A stretch of 64,000 bases of DNA from Neocallimastix lanati (nom. inval.) (GCA_016946835.1 JACVTC010000003.1:416001-480000); one strand, 5' to 3'. Counted from the first letter of the stretch, positions 1 through 24,046 are shown. A program made the numbers and translations. Notes: a model not told the origin generated them from the letters alone.

Positions 1-1404
1 TATTTTTTTTTTTTTCTTATTTAAATTAATTAAAATTATTATTATTCTAATTATTATTTTTAATAATTTTAATAAATTATCAATCTATATTTAATATTAA
101 AAACGAAACATTTATTTTCTATTTTAATATATTTAAAATTTATATATATTATATTATAATTATATTGTATTTTTATAATATTTAATATTATTTTTAATAT
201 TATTTAATATAAATTATATTATTTAATATTTATTATATTATTATATTTATATATTTTATTAATTTTTAATTGATTACAATTTTGATAAATAATTTAAAAA
301 AAATTTCTAAATTATGGCATTGAAAAAAAAAAAAAAAAAAAAAAAAAAAAGAAAAAAATTTAAATGAAATTGATATATTAAAATAAATATTAAAATATAA
401 ATTAAATATTCAACTAATCAAATATAGAAAATCAACATAGAAAGTAAATTATTAAATATGAAGATATAAAAAAAAAAAAAAAAAGTTTAATAGTTAATTA
501 TATCAATAGAAAATAAAATAAAAAAAAAAATGAATAAATTATTTATAAAACTAATTTATATTTATTTATATAGAAAAGCTTATTATAATTATGTTTTTTA
601 ACTACTCATTATAAAAAAAAAAAGTTAAAAAACATATGAAAAGGAAAATTATAAAAAAGTTTAAAATAATAATACTACTAAAAATAATCAATTGTTGTAA
701 ATAAAAAAAATTTATTAAATATAAAATATTAAAATAAATTATATAAAAAATAGGTATCTTTTTTTTTTTTTTTTTTTTTTTGGAATTAAACCATTTCATA
801 ACTATAAAAATATTCAAACAAATAATAACCAAGTTTATATTAATATTAATATAAAAATATATTTTTTATTTTTTTATAAAAAAATATAAAATAGCCATTT
901 TTAAAAAAAAAAAAGGAAAAATTTAATAATTATTTTATATTAAATAGTAAAACAAAAATAATAATAAATTGAAAATTAAAACAAAAATTGAAAGTAACAA
1001 ATAATAAATAACAAATAATAATAAGTAATAATTAAATCATTTATTAAATAATAAAATAAAATAATAATAATTAAAGTAAAATTATAATTAAAATAAAATA
1101 ATAATTAAAGTAAAATAATAATTAAAATAAAATTATAATTAAAATAAAAATAATAATTAAAATAAATAAAATAATTAAAATAAAATAATAATTAAAATAA
1201 ATAAAATAATAATTTAAATAAAATAATAATTAAAATTTATAATTATTAGCTTTTTTTCATTTCACTTCCTTTATTTAAAGTTATTCTTTTATTTTAATTA
1301 AATAAAAAATGTTTAATTAAAATAAAGAAAAAATGAAAGAGAATTAAATGAAATGGTAATTTTATTATATTTAAAGTGAAATTTTAAATTTTGATTTTAA
1401 TTCG

Positions 1405-1438
<34 letters not shown>

Positions 1439-3339
1439 TATAATAGATAAAATAAAATAAAAAAAAAAGTTTTGAAATATATTTAAAAAATATATTCAAA
1501 ACTTTCTTTATTTAATTAGAAAACAAAAACATGAAATATATATATATAAAAGCATAAAAAATTAAAAAAAAAAAAAAAAGATAATAATGATAAAAATAAT
1601 AATAAACAATAATAAAAACAATAACTTTTGTTTTAAACTTTTTTATAAACTTTTTATTGAATTGTTTAAACAGAAATGAAAAAAATAATAATAAATAAAA
1701 TAAATTTAACTTATATTTTATTATTTAGAACAAATTAAAATTTAAAATAATAGTAATGAAGAAAGATAATATAATGAAAACAGAATGATAATAACAAATA
1801 ATAAAAAATGAATTAAATAATTAAAGAGAAATTAGCAATATGGGAATAATAATAAGTTAATTAAGAAAACAAAGAATTAACAATAATAATTATTTTATTC
1901 TTTAAAACATTTTTATTATCACTATTATTTTATGTATTATTGTTATTATTATTATGATTAGTATTATTATAATTTATTATTGTTTCCTACAATTATTATT
2001 TACTATTATTTATTATTTATTGTTTATTATTAATTACTATTTATTAATTATTTATTATTATTATTAAATATTAATTATATATTGTTATTATTATTATGTA
2101 TATTATTTATTATCAATTACTATAATAGCAATTATTTATTACTTAATTATTTATTTATTATAAAATTAATAAAATATAGAATAAATAAAATTAAATAATC
2201 TATATTAAAAATATATGATTTATATATATATATTATAATTTTTAGAATATACAAAAAAAGATAATCTTTTATTGATTAATAATTTAAAAAAAGAAAAAAA
2301 AAGAAGTATTTGTATTTATTTATTTATTTATTTATTTTAATTCAAAAGTTAATTTATTATTCATTATTAACTTAAAATTTAATTTATTATTCATTATTAA
2401 ATTTTAATTGAATAAATAACTTTTAATAAGATTATTATTCAATTAAAATTTAGTAATGAATAATAATAAATTAAGATAATAATTTGATTATATATTATAC
2501 TCATTCCTATTTGTATAATAAATGATATTAATAATTTAGCTTTATAAAAATTTGTTTTTGGAAATAACCAATTGATAATTTTATTTTAATATAGAGTTGA
2601 GAAACATTCAAAAGATTTAAAAAATAAATAAATAAAAAAATTAATATACAAAAAAAAAAAAAATAAAAATAAAAAAAAATAGCCGTCCGGCAAGGAAAAA
2701 AAAATATAAAAAAAAAAAAGATTTACAAAATTAAATCCCCAAAAAAAGATAAAATTTAATATAAATTTTAATTTATTTCATTATTAGATAATATTCTATA
2801 GTTATAAACAATATTTATTCTATAGGATATACTATATATTAGTCATATAAAAGTAGTATATTATAGTATATGTAATTCTATTTAATAAAAAAAGGAGTAA
2901 ATTATAAAATTAAAATTATAATTTAATATAATGGTACTATATTATATAAAAGTAATATATTATTTTTATAGCCATAATAATAATTATGATTATCATATAA
3001 ATAATCTATGAGTTTAGATTATTAAATATGCATCTATTTTTAATAAACTATTTTGGTATATACTTTTATATCCATATTGATAATTAATTTAAATTCTAAT
3101 AAACTTGTTATAATATTATAATAATATGATAGGAAAAGTTTATAATTATTTTTTTTTAATATTCTTTAATATAATACTATAATTATTTTTTTAAGCCATT
3201 ACTGTATAATTATTATTGTTATATTTTTTTTAGCCTCTATAATATTTGATAACAATACAAATCTTTTACTTTTATAAACAAATATTTTATTAGAAGCTCT
3301 GCCTTCCTTTATTTTTTATTTAAAATTAAAATCATAATA

Positions 3340-3373
<34 letters not shown>

Positions 3374-5756
3374 ACTTCTTTTTAAAAAATTTTTTCAGTT
3401 ATTTTTTTTATTTTTTTTTTTTTGGATGATTAATTTTTTCCGTTTTTTCGTATGAATAAATTACATGGATGATTCATGCTACATTACTGTTACATTTTAA
3501 AAAAATCATGTTTGTAGTTAGGTAACAACCAACTTTAATAAATAAAAATTTTTTATTTTCTTTCTTTATTTTCTTTTTATATATAAATATATTTATTTAT
3601 ATTAATATATATTATTATTAGTTAGTTAAATAAAACAAAAGTACATGGAAACAATAAGTTTTTCTAATTTTTTTTTCAATTTAAAAGAATTAAAAATTAA
3701 AATAAGATATAAATATTTATATAATATTTACAAATTTAAAAAAGTCTTCTTTTTTATTATTTTATTTTATTTTAAAGTCTATTTTTTCTTTTTACAAAAA
3801 TCATGTGATCCATAGTTACATTGTATAAGAATAACTGTAAATTTATGTTTTTAATTTTTATGTTTTTTTTATATTTTATTTTTTATTTTATTTTTTTTTG
3901 TCTGTTCTAGATTTGCGGTAAACAATGATAAAAATGATGTAAAAAAAAAAAAAAAAAAACATATATATATACATATATGTATATGATTATGAATTTGAGG
4001 CCAACTTTTTGATGACTACAAAATTAATTAAATATTAAATAAAAAAAAACTTTTTATTTTATAATTCACCATAATTTTTTTAAAAGTTTATTATTTATAT
4101 TACCAAAGCCATGAATTTAAAATAAAATTAATATAATAATTAAAATAGATGAAATTTAATAAAAAGTACCAATTGATTAAAATAAAAATAAAATAATAAA
4201 ATACAAGTAGTATAGAAACATTAAGATATTAATAAATATAAAATATATATATATAAATAATATAAAAAATTTTTTATGGATTATGTATATAAATAGATAA
4301 ATATATATAAATATAAACAAATATACAAATATTTTCATTTCTGTACAAAAAAAATACATGTATGTACATCACATCTATTCATTTATATATATATATATTT
4401 TTTTTTTAAGGGTTTATATTTGATATTAATTTTTTTTTATTATTCAATATTAATTATATTTTAATTTTATTTTAATTAAGCAAATGAAATTTTAAATCTA
4501 ATTTTAGATATTATTATTAATGTTATCATTAAATAATAAATGTAATCAAGATATATAGATTAATTATATTAAATAATATATATTATTAAATATTAAATAA
4601 ATTGATTATACAAAAAGATTAAAAATTTATATTATGTAATATTATTAATAAAAAATTTATAAACTTAATATATATCTTTATAATTGAAAAATAAATTATA
4701 TGTATAAATATGGAAGATTACGGCTGATGATTTGTTTTAATATTTAATATATTTAAAAAATTAAAATTAAATAATTAAAAATAATTAAATCAATAGAAAC
4801 TTAATTATAATATATAAATGTATTGATATGCCATAATGTAATTTATAACAAAAAGAGAAAAAGGAAATTCATATAAATTAAATTCATATGATTATATATA
4901 TATATTTTTAATCTATTTCTTTAAATTTAATATAAGAAGAGATTAAAAAATAATAAAAAAAATATTTAAAAAAAATTAAAATAAAAAAAGTTTTGAAATT
5001 CTTTACATTTTTATACATAAAATGTGATAAAAACAAAAAAAAAAATTATAATAAAATAAAAATTTCGAAATTTTTAAATAATTTTATAAAAAAAAAGTTA
5101 AAAAAAAAAATTTAAAGAATTTAAAGAATTTAATAATTTAATAATTTAATATTATAATTTAAAAAAAAAACCTAAAATATTTTAAATATATAAAATATTT
5201 AAAAATAAAATAAAAAATAAATATTGAATATTTTTTTTGAAAAATTTTTAATATTATTGTTAATCACTTTTTTTTATTTAATAAAATTTATAAAATAATA
5301 ATGTTCTCTAAAGAAAAAAAGAAAAAAAGAAAAAAAATTTGGCTTGTTCATTTATTCTAATTTTTATTCTAATCTTTATATTTTACTTTGTATTTTATTT
5401 TTTATTTATTTTTTTAATTAAAATAAAAAAAAAAAGTTTATATCGATAGAATAAACATGGAAAATAAAAAAAAAATTTAATTTATTTTGTACTATTTGTA
5501 AATATTAAAGAAAAAAATTATAATTTATTATTAAATATTAATAATTTTAAATTCTAACCTTATTATTTATTAGTTATTATTGATTATTATTATAATTATA
5601 ATTATTAATAAAATTAATAAACAATCAATTATAATGAATAGAATCAGCTATAAAAATGTCTACACAATAATTATTTAATAATATTAATAAACTAAACACT
5701 AATAGTAATAATAAAAAAATTTTTTTAATAATAGTATATAGTTAATGTATATATAA

Positions 5757-5952
5757 TAAATAATAAATAATAAATAATAAATAATAAATAATAAATAATA
5801 ATAATAAATAAATAAATAATAAATAATAAATAATAAACAATAAATAATAAATAAATAAATAAATAATAAATAATAAATAATAAATAATAAATAATAAATA
5901 ATAAATAATAAATAATAAATAATAAATAATAAATAATAAATAATAAATAAAT
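5757..5952. repeat. (TAATAAA)n heptanucleotide array
   Basis: A near-continuous array of a 7-base unit, TAATAAA, with a few single-base interruptions. The same unit in reverse complement forms the array at 56900-57017. Any open frame through it is low complexity and not a gene. Confidence 0.85.
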
Positions 5953-6431
5953 GCATAAATTATATGAACATATTTTAAAAAAAAATTATAATTTAATTTA
6001 ATAATAATAATAATAATAATAATAAAAGCTAAGCATAATTTTTAATACTATTTTTATGGGTCTTTTTTTTCATGGTAACACAAATAAAAAAAAAATAACT
6101 ATGCCATTTTTATTTATTTCTTATTTTTTTTTTATTTATTTAATTTTATTTTTGGATAAATTAATATATAATAGAATAATAAATAAATAATTTAAAAGTA
6201 AAATATTATTTAAAAAGATATAATATTTTAATTATTTAAAGTTAACTAAATTATAATTATAATTTAAGCAGTATTATTAATACCCTCTCCTTATTAAATA
6301 TAAACATATTTAAAGAAAAGTAATATGAATAAAAGCAATTTCTATAATCTTTTATTAATTATGCATTATATTAATCATTGTATAAATCATATTTTTTATA
6401 TTTTTACAAAATTAATTTAAAATAAAATTTT

Positions 6432-6447
6432 AAACGTGGTGGTTAAT
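6432..6447 (+). promoter_or_regulatory. AAACGTGGTGGTTAAT motif, copy 1
   Basis: A 16-base string with a GC-rich core, CGTGGTGG, standing in almost pure AT sequence. The identical 16-mer recurs twice in a tandem duplication at 26107-26222, and AATAAAATT lies just upstream in all three places. A conserved protein-binding or transposon end sequence is possible; no gene is attached to it here. Confidence 0.3.
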
Positions 6448-6522
6448 TTTTAATTAAAATATTTAGTGTAATATCTGTATCTATAGATCTTTATATACTA
6501 AAAAATTTTAATTACATAAATA

Positions 6523-6553
<31 letters not shown>

Positions 6554-6682
6554 TTTTAAATTTTAAAACATTTATAATATGTAAAAAAATTTTTTATTAA
6601 ATAATACATGGTGGTCATATATCTTACCCTTGTCAAATTTCTTTATTATTATTAGTATTAATTCTATTATAATTTTTTAAAA

Positions 6683-6716
<34 letters not shown>

Positions 6717-7276
6717 TTTTTGTTTTTACCTTTCTTTTAGTTCCATATAAATTAGTATTTTTTTTATTTAGTATTATTTCTATAAATATAAATAGAATTT
6801 TATTTTTTATTTTTTTTTGTATTTTTTGATTTAAAACACTGTTGTTTGGTATTGTTATTAATATTATTATTTTTATTATATTATTTTTTTTTTTTTAAAT
6901 CAAGATAAAAGACATAAATAAAAAGTGGACAAATAAAAAAATAATAACTTTTCTATATGGTAATAATAATATTATATATAAAACATTCCTAATTTGGCGA
7001 ACTTTTTATATTGACTTTGCATTAAGAAAAAAATTTTTTTTTTTCTTTTCATTATTATTATTTTTTTTTTAAATTTTAAATTATTATTATTATTTTTCTT
7101 AAAAAAAATTTTAAACTTTTTTTTTTCTGTAAAAAAAAATATTTTTAATTTATTATTAATTTATTATTTAATTTGATAAACTTTTCATTTTTTTTATAGA
7201 TTATTTTTATACAGAAAATAAATTTAATGAATCTGTATTAAATTATAAGGAACGATAAAAAGAGAGAAAGAAAGAG

Positions 7277-7308
<32 letters not shown>

Positions 7309-8039
7309 TTACCTATTTTTTTTTTTTTAACTTTTTTAATAAATTATATATATATATTCACTATGGAATATATATTCTGGATTAATAAAATTATTTTAAA
7401 GATAGTTGAAAATAAATATTAATTAAATAAAAAAAATTATTATTTATTTATTTATTTATATAATTTATAGTTTAATATATTATTAAAAAAAAAATAATTA
7501 TTGATATGATAATACTATTATGTGCTATTATACATAAAAAAAAAAAAAAAAAAAAGATAATATAAAATAATAAAAAAAATTAAAAATAAAAATGTAAAAA
7601 TTAGAAAAGTGTTTTAATAAATATTTTTATTAATAAATAAATGATTTAAAAAAATAAAATAAAAAGGAAAATATGAAAATAAAAAAAAAAAAGGGGGGGG
7701 TTCTTTTTATAAAATAATAATAATAATAATTTACAAAATTAAAAAAAAAAATTTTTTTTTTTTTTTATATTTTAATATTGTTCACGCAAAGATAAAGTCA
7801 ATAAATTTTTATTCATTAATATATTAATATATTATTATTACCATATATTTTAAAGAAATTCATTAATTTATTATTATTAAGAAAGTAGAAAAAAAGAAAT
7901 AATAAAAAATAAAACAAAGAAAAGGAAAAGAAATAATAATAATAATAAAATATATTGTTCTTTAATACATTTTTTATTCTTTAGAATTAATGGGATTATC
8001 TTTTTAATTAAAATCTACATTTTACATATATGATTATAA

Positions 8040-8479
8040 TAATATCTATTAATAATAATTTCTAATAATAATAATATTTAATAATAATAATTATAATACC
8101 ATTTAATAACAATATTTAATAATAATATTTAATAATAATAATAATAATATTTAATAACAACATTTAATAATAATATTTAATAATAATAACATTTAATAAT
8201 AATAATAATACTTAATAATAATAACATTTAATAATAATAATATTTAATAATAATAATATTTAATAAATAATAATAATAATAATACCATTTAATAACAATA
8301 TTTAATAATAATATTTAATAAATAATAATATTTAATAATAATAATAATAATATTTAATAAATAATAATATTTAATAATAATAATAATAATATTTAATAAA
8401 TAATAATATTTAATAATAACAATAATATTTAATAACAATATTTAATAATAATATTATTTAATAATAATAATAATAATAT

Positions 8480-8512
<33 letters not shown>

Positions 8513-9126
8513 TCATTTAATAATAATATTTAATAATAATAATAATATTTAATAAATAATAATAATAATAATACCATTTAATAACAATATTTAATAATAA
8601 TATTTAATAAATAATAATATTTAATAATAATAATAATAATATTTAATAATAATAATAATAATATTTAATAAATAATAATATTTAATAATAACAATAATAT
8701 TTAATAACAATATTTAATAATAATATTATTTAATAATAATAATATTTAATAATAATAATAATAATAATAATAACATCATTTAATAATAATATTTAATAAT
8801 AATATTTAATAATAATAATATTTAATAATAATAATATTTAATAATAATAATATTTAATAATAATAATATTTAATAATAATATTTAACATTTAATAATAAT
8901 ATTTAATAATATTTAACATTTAATAATAATATTTAATAATAATATTTAACATTTAATAATAATATTTAATAATAATATTTAACATTTAATAATAATATTT
9001 AATAATAATATTTAATAATAATAATATTTAATTGTAATATCTAATAATAATATTTAATAATAATATTTAACATTTAATAACAATATTTAATAACAATATT
9101 TAATAATAATATTTAATAATAGTAAT
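8040..9126. repeat. TTTAATAATAATA satellite
   Basis: About 1.1 kb of a loose satellite built from TTTAATAATA units with variable numbers of AAT triplets, plus variants carrying ACATTTAATAAT. Several hundred-base blocks recur as higher-order repeats: the block around 8270-8450 is nearly repeated around 8560-8730. The array stops exactly where the LTR of the next element begins and resumes after its far end at about 11491, which suggests the element inserted into the array. Confidence 0.8.
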
Positions 9127-9323
9127 TGTTAAGAGTCTGGAATTTATAGTTTAAAATTATGTCAATTTTATTAATATATTTTATGATAAAGAGTTACTAG
9201 CATTTAATTATTCTAAATTAAATACTTTTATTATAGCATATTGTGGTTTATATATTATTTATATTACAATAGGTTTCAGTACAATTTGAAGCTTATTTTT
9301 CATATATTTTACATATTCTAACA
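9127..9323 (-). repeat. LTR, left copy
   Basis: 197 bases, from TGTTAAGAGTCTGG to TTCTAACA on the plus strand. Aligns along its length with 11308-11490, including the shared block tgtcaattttattaatat and the GC-richer patch around ttgtggtttata. Confidence 0.7.
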
Positions 9324-9789
9324 TTCCCTCTTAAACTTAGTTATTCTATAGTGAATAAATTGATTTACTAGTGAATATGTGTATATAAAATCATCCTATC
9401 TTATACTATTAATATTAACTTGATATTATTAAACTATTATTTATTTCAATTCTATATTAACCTTTAATTTTTACATGAATAAAATAATCTTTACATTGTA
9501 TTAATTCTTTAATTCAATGTAAATATTGCTAAAATAATTTCTTAAATATATTTGTATTTTAATAATTTCCTCCCTAAAACAAAGTATTTAATATTATTAC
9601 ATCATTTATATTAGATGAATCTAAAACATCAATTATAATATATGGTTTATATATTACCATTTATACGATGAAACCTTTCTCTTAAAGGGTGATATTATAT
9701 CCTCTCAATCTATGTAAATTCCTCTTATATATTGGATTTTATATCACTTTCAATTATAATCCGCTTTGAAGATAAGCACTAATTTTATA

Positions 9790-9823
<34 letters not shown>

Positions 9824-10082
9824 TTTTTTTGCTTTGTAATTTTAGCAATACCTATTAAAATAAATTGTTAATTATGTATCGTATGTACTTGATAATTTTA
9901 TAATCTTTGGGTATTAAAAATTAATTATATTTATAACTAATTATGTTATTCTAGTCATTTAAACTTATTAGTAAACAATGTAAATTGTTTCACAATTAAG
10001 ATTTAATATTTCAATTAATTTCTTCTTGAAAGTTAATTTTTCTCTAATTTTTTTCTCTATTTAGATTATTTTTATTTATTTC

Positions 10083-10133
<51 letters not shown>

Positions 10134-10400
10134 TTTTTGATAATCAGTATAAAGAATCTGTTAAGTAACTTTCCTTTAATATATTTTATGTTCTATATTA
10201 TATTTTGCCTATTTCCCCCTAAAAAAAATCCAAATTTCTAATAAAGATTTTATATATAAATTTTCTCATAATTAAAATATTAATGGTTAAAGTTTAATAA
10301 TTATAACTTTAAAATACTTTACAATCAAAAAGTAGGTTTGTAAATGGAATAAATGTCACTTATTTGTATATAGCTCATGTTATATATATTATTTTAATAT

Positions 10401-10419
10401 ACCTTCCATCACGGAAGGT
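10401..10419. other. short hairpin inside LTR element
   Basis: Perfect inverted repeat ACCTTCC / GGAAGGT with a five-base loop, unusual for its GC content in this region. It lies in the interior of the retroelement. No role is assigned. Confidence 0.4.
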
Positions 10420-10586
10420 TTGTATTATGATTATATTAAATTAGCTATTAGCTAAACCCATTTCATGCTAGATTTAATAACCCTATTTTTTTTTTTTTTT
10501 TTTTTTTTTTGTTAAAATGCTCCTATTTTTAAGTTGGGAATTAACTTTCTATTATATTTTCCTTGAATATTTGGGATATTATATTT

Positions 10587-10629
<43 letters not shown>

Positions 10630-11023
10630 ATATCTTTTTGTATGGGATCTCTAATATATAGTCTCTTTCATTATTGTTGTTAATATATATATATATGTTT
10701 GATATGTATAAATACGAATTAATATAGCTATATTTTAAATAATAGGTATTGCTGCTTTAACAAGAACAATTTTTTTTTTTTTTTTAATAAATTGTATTTT
10801 GTATATTCATAGGGTGGAAATAGTTTATCACAGAGTATTTTCCGTATATTTCTTTATATAAAAACAAAGTACATTATTAATAGCATAGAGTTTTATTTGG
10901 TAAAATATCAAATTAGAATTTCAAGAGTCTCTAGAGGAGTATGAAGATATATATAATTTGTTCTTATATATGCTTATGCATATATTTTTTCTATATTAAA
11001 TTAATATTTTATATATTATTGGC

Positions 11024-11073
<50 letters not shown>

Positions 11074-11307
11074 AAGATAATTCTCTTATATCATATATTT
11101 TATATTTTTAAGAGATTCTTCAATTTTTTTGTAATCTTCATCATTTAAATGTTCAGTCTTATTAGTCTTCCTTAAATCTGACATAATGTGCAACATTTAT
11201 CATAATTTAAAATTCTAATTTATTTTTCTTTGACATGATATTGCGTTCGAAAAACAATTCTTTTGCTGTGAATCTTTTTTAAGAATTAGATAAGACTCTT
11301 AAAAATA

Positions 11308-11490
11308 TGTTAAAGAGTCTGGAATTAATGGTTTATAATTATGTCAATTTTATTAATATATTTTTATGATAAAGAGTTATTAGTATTTAATTATACTTTT
11401 ATTAATATATTGTGGCTTATATATTATATATATTACAACAGATTTCAAATACATTTGAAGCATATTTATCATATATTTCACCTATTCTAA
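11308..11490 (-). repeat. LTR, right copy
   Basis: About 183 bases aligning with 9127-9323 with several substitutions and small gaps. It ends TTCTAATA where the left copy ends TTCTAACA. A target-site duplication cannot be called because both flanks are the same AAT satellite. Confidence 0.7.
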
Positions 11491-11502
11491 TAATATTAAT
11501 AT

Positions 11503-11543
<41 letters not shown>

Positions 11544-11545
11544 TA
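11491..11545. repeat. AAT satellite resumes after LTR element
   Basis: taatattaatatttaataat followed by (AAT)n. It matches the array that ends at 9126 on the other side of the LTR element. Confidence 0.6.
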
Positions 11546-11815
11546 ATAATAATAATAGTGATAATGATAATCACGATATATCAAGTATTGTTATTTCTTT
11601 AAATAAATAATTAAAAATTGTTAAATAATTAACTGAAAAGTAGTGTTTCATTTAGGAAAGTTGTATTATTACACAAAAGTTGTTTTTTCGGAAAATGTGG
11701 CGTTTAAATTTTTAATAAATAAATTAATAATTTTTATAAATAATTTTAAATTAGGGTTAAAAGTTTTTTTTAATATTTAATATTTTATTTTATTTTTATA
11801 TTTTTTTAAAAAATA

Positions 11816-13250
11816 AAATAAAATAAAATAAAATAATACAAATAGTTGAAATATTAAATATAAAGTATTGATTGAATAAAATAAAATAAAATAAAATAAA
11901 TAGTAGAATGTTAAATATAAAGTACAGATTGAATAAAATAAAATAAAATAAAATAAAATAAAATAAAATAAAATAAAATAAAATAAAATAAAATAAAATA
12001 AAATAAAATAAAATAAAATAAAATAAAATAAAATAAAATAAAATAAAATAAAATAAAATAAAATAAAATAAAATAAAATAAAATAAAATAAAATAAAATA
12101 AAATAAATAGTAGAATGTTAAATATATATATAAAGTACAGATTGAATAAAATAAAATAAAATAAAATAAAATAAAATAAAATAAAATAAAATAAAATAAA
12201 TAGTAGAATATAAATATATATATAAAGTACAGATTGAATAAAATAAAATAAAATAAAATAAAATAAAATAAATAGTAGAATATAAATATATATATAAAGT
12301 ACAGATTGAATAAAATAAAATAAAATAAAATAAAATAAAATAAAATAAAAAATAAAATAAAATAAAATAAAATAAAATAAAATAAATAGTAGAATATAAA
12401 TATATATATAAAGTACAGATTGAATAAAATAAAATAAAATAAAATAAAATAAAATAAAATAAAATAAAATAAAATAAAATAAAATAAAATAAAATAAAAT
12501 AAAATAAAATAAAATAAAATTAATAGTAGAAATATGAATATAAAGTACAGATTGAATAAAATATAATAAAATAAAATAAAATAAAATAAAATAAATAGTG
12601 AAGTAATATAAAAGAATAAAGAATTAATAAAAATAAAATAAAATAAATAGTAGAATGTTAAATATAAAGTACAGATTGAATAAAATAAAATAAAATAAAA
12701 TAAAATAAAATAAAATAAAATAAAATAAAATAAAATAAAATAAAATAAAATAAAATAAATAGTAGAATATAAATATATATATAAAGTACAGATTGAATAA
12801 AATAAAATAAAATAAAAAAAATAGTTGAAATATTAAATATAAAGTACAGATTGAATAAAATAAAATAAAATAAAATAAAATAAAATGAAATAAAATAAAA
12901 TAAATAGTTGAAATATTAAATATAAAGTACAGATTGAATAAAATAAAATAAAATAAAATAAAATGAAATAAAATAAAATAAATAGTTGAAATATTAAATA
13001 TAAAGTACAGATTGAATAAAATAAAATAAAATAAAATAAAATGAAATAAAATAAAATGAAATAAAATAAAATAAATAGTTGAAATATTAAATATAAAGTA
13101 CTGATTGAATAAAATAAAATAAAATAAAAAAAATAGTTGAAATATTAAATATAAAGTACTGATTGAATAAAATAAAATAAAATAAAAAAAATAGTTGAAA
13201 TATTAAATATAAAGTACTGATTGAATAAAATAAAATAAAATAAAATAAAA
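11816..13250 (+). repeat. composite (AAATA)n satellite with spacer
   Basis: About 1.4 kb of pure (AAATA)n blocks of variable length, separated by a conserved spacer of about 35 bases containing TAGTAGAAT, AAATATAAAG and AAAGTACAGATTGAAT. More than ten spacers are visible, for example near 11848, 12110, 12203, 12655 and 12905. Some spacers have TAGTTGAAAT or AAAGTACTGATT variants. The same composite in reverse complement occupies 28232-29170. Confidence 0.9.
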
Positions 13251-13386
13251 AAATATTCTTTAAAAATAAAATATTATTGAATATTTCATTATATATATAT
13301 TTAAAAAACAAAAACAAAACAAAACAAAACAAAACAAAACAAAAAAAAAAAAAAAAAAAAGTAAAGTATTCTTTGAAAATCAATAT

Positions 13387-13434
<48 letters not shown>

Positions 13435-14216
13435 TAAAATAAAAAAAATTAAAAATTAAAAAGGCATATATATTTAAAAATAAAAATAATATTCTTTAAA
13501 AAAATAATATTTAAAGATTTCATGAAAATCCTATATAATGTTCAGTAGATATGAATTAATTATTAAGATAATTTTATTTTTATTTTTTATTAGACTAGGA
13601 ATAAACTTTAATAATATTAATTTAAATAAAAATAAAGAAAATACATGAACTTATTTATTTATTTATTATTATTATTTATTTTTTAATAAAATCTTTTTTA
13701 CTTATACATGTTTAAAATAAATTATATATAATTAAATTTATTAATATATATATATTAATATAAATATATTTAAAAACAATAAAACTAAGATATCCATATT
13801 GTTTATTAATATTTAAAAAAATATAAAAAATTTTGATATAATTTTATTCTTTTTTATGATCATATAATAGAAAATTTTTTTTCTTTTCTTTTCTTTTTTT
13901 TTAATATTATTAAGAAATTACTTTTAATATTATACAGGTGAATAAAAAAAAATATTATTTTTTATGAATATATATATATATTTATTTATTCATCGGTTTG
14001 AGTTGTTTCGAGGAATCTTTATATATATATATTTTTTTTCAAAAAAAAAAAAAAAAAAAAAAAAAATATTTAGAATTAGTTAAATAAATAAATGTATAAA
14101 ATTTAAAAATATTTTTTTTTTTTAAAAAAAATATTTAATAATTTTTAATTATTAATTAAATATTAAAATTTATACAATAAATTATAGATATAAATTATAT
14201 AAGATAGAGAATTATA
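13251..14216. other. intergenic, 3' of TmcB-like gene
   Basis: Contains (AAAAC)n at 13308-13342, a long poly-T run at 13390-13429 and TA-rich DNA. No coding region seen. It receives the 3' end of the minus-strand gene that stops at 14217; a polyadenylation site cannot be chosen in such AT-rich DNA. Confidence 0.6.
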
Positions 14217-23253
<9,037 letters not shown>

Positions 23254-24001
23254 TTTTAAATGTTTTTATTAATACTAAATTGGTAATATATTTTCATAAA
23301 CCAAAAAATTATCTTTGATTAAAAATTTTATTAAAAAATAAAAATAAAAATAAAAATAAAATAAAATAAAATAAAATAAAATAAAATAAAATAAAATAAA
23401 AGTGAAGAAAAAAAAATTTAAAAAAAAAAAAAAAAAAAACTTTTTAAAAATAAATTTGTCAAAATTTTTTAGGCTTATAATAACAGTTTTTTAACTATTG
23501 ATGATAATAAACTTTAAATTTTAGCATTTCAAGAATTTTTTTTCTTCTTCTTCTTCCTTATTATTATTAATTCTATAGGATTGCTAGGATAGCTTTATAA
23601 TTTGATTATCATAATAAATTATTATAAATAAGGTTTTGTTTAAACCAAAAAATATAAAATTTAAAATTTAAATAAATATATGTATACAGGAAATAAAATT
23701 AAAATTAAAATCAAAATAAAATAACAATAATAACAATAATAATAAAAGTTATTATTTTGTTATATAAAGGAAAATTTACAAATTATTGTTGTTAATTACT
23801 ATTTTTTTTTAAATATATAATAATTAACTAAAAATGAATAATAAAAAAAGAAAAAAAAAATAACATTCTAATTATCTCAGTTAATAAAAAAAAAAATGAA
23901 TTTATTATTATCATTATGATGATGATATTTTTTCTTACTTGAAATAAAAAGCTTAATATTTGTTTTCTTAAATTTCTCTCGAAATTTTTAGATAATAAAA
24001 T

Positions 24002-24046
<45 letters not shown>

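Larger units (their letters stand above)
1..8039. other. gene-free AT-rich DNA
   Basis: No coding region could be supported on either strand. The stretch is made of A and T homopolymers (for example 321-350, 1405-1430, 6685-6714, 7278-7306), TA dinucleotide runs and short AAT or AAAT microsatellites. The few long open frames are artefacts of T-rich or A-rich sequence. A short GC patch with the inverted repeat GCCGTCCGGC lies at 2682-2691 in an A-rich run; I attach no function to it. Confidence 0.7.
9127..11490 (-). mobile_element. decayed LTR retroelement, copy 1 (minus orientation)
   Basis: Two direct repeats of about 185-197 bases (9127-9323 and 11308-11490) flank roughly 2.0 kb. Each begins TGTTAA-GAGTCTGG and the first ends TTCTAACA, so TGTTA/TAACA are inverted ends typical of LTRs. 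Just inside the left LTR is ttccctcttaaa (9324-9335), which on the minus strand is TTTAAGAGGGAA, a polypurine-like tract next to an LTR start. This gives the orientation. The internal part has no usable open frame and many A and T runs (10087-10131, 10589-10627, 11027-11069). About 600 bases next to the 11308 LTR resemble 24560-25440. A primer-binding site was not recognised. Likely a non-autonomous or dead copia-like element; the family is inference. Confidence 0.65.

Noticed and set aside
8040-9126. CRISPR-like array
   Set aside because: The repeats are AAT-based satellite with no unique spacers, and the setting is eukaryotic.
12430-13460. Long open frames rich in I, F, L or K,N through AT repeats, here and at 28154-28606, 45548-45962, 52255-52617, 5699-5956 and 44075-44347
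   Set aside because: They are translations of simple repeats or homopolymers, with no conserved pattern. Some overlap real introns.
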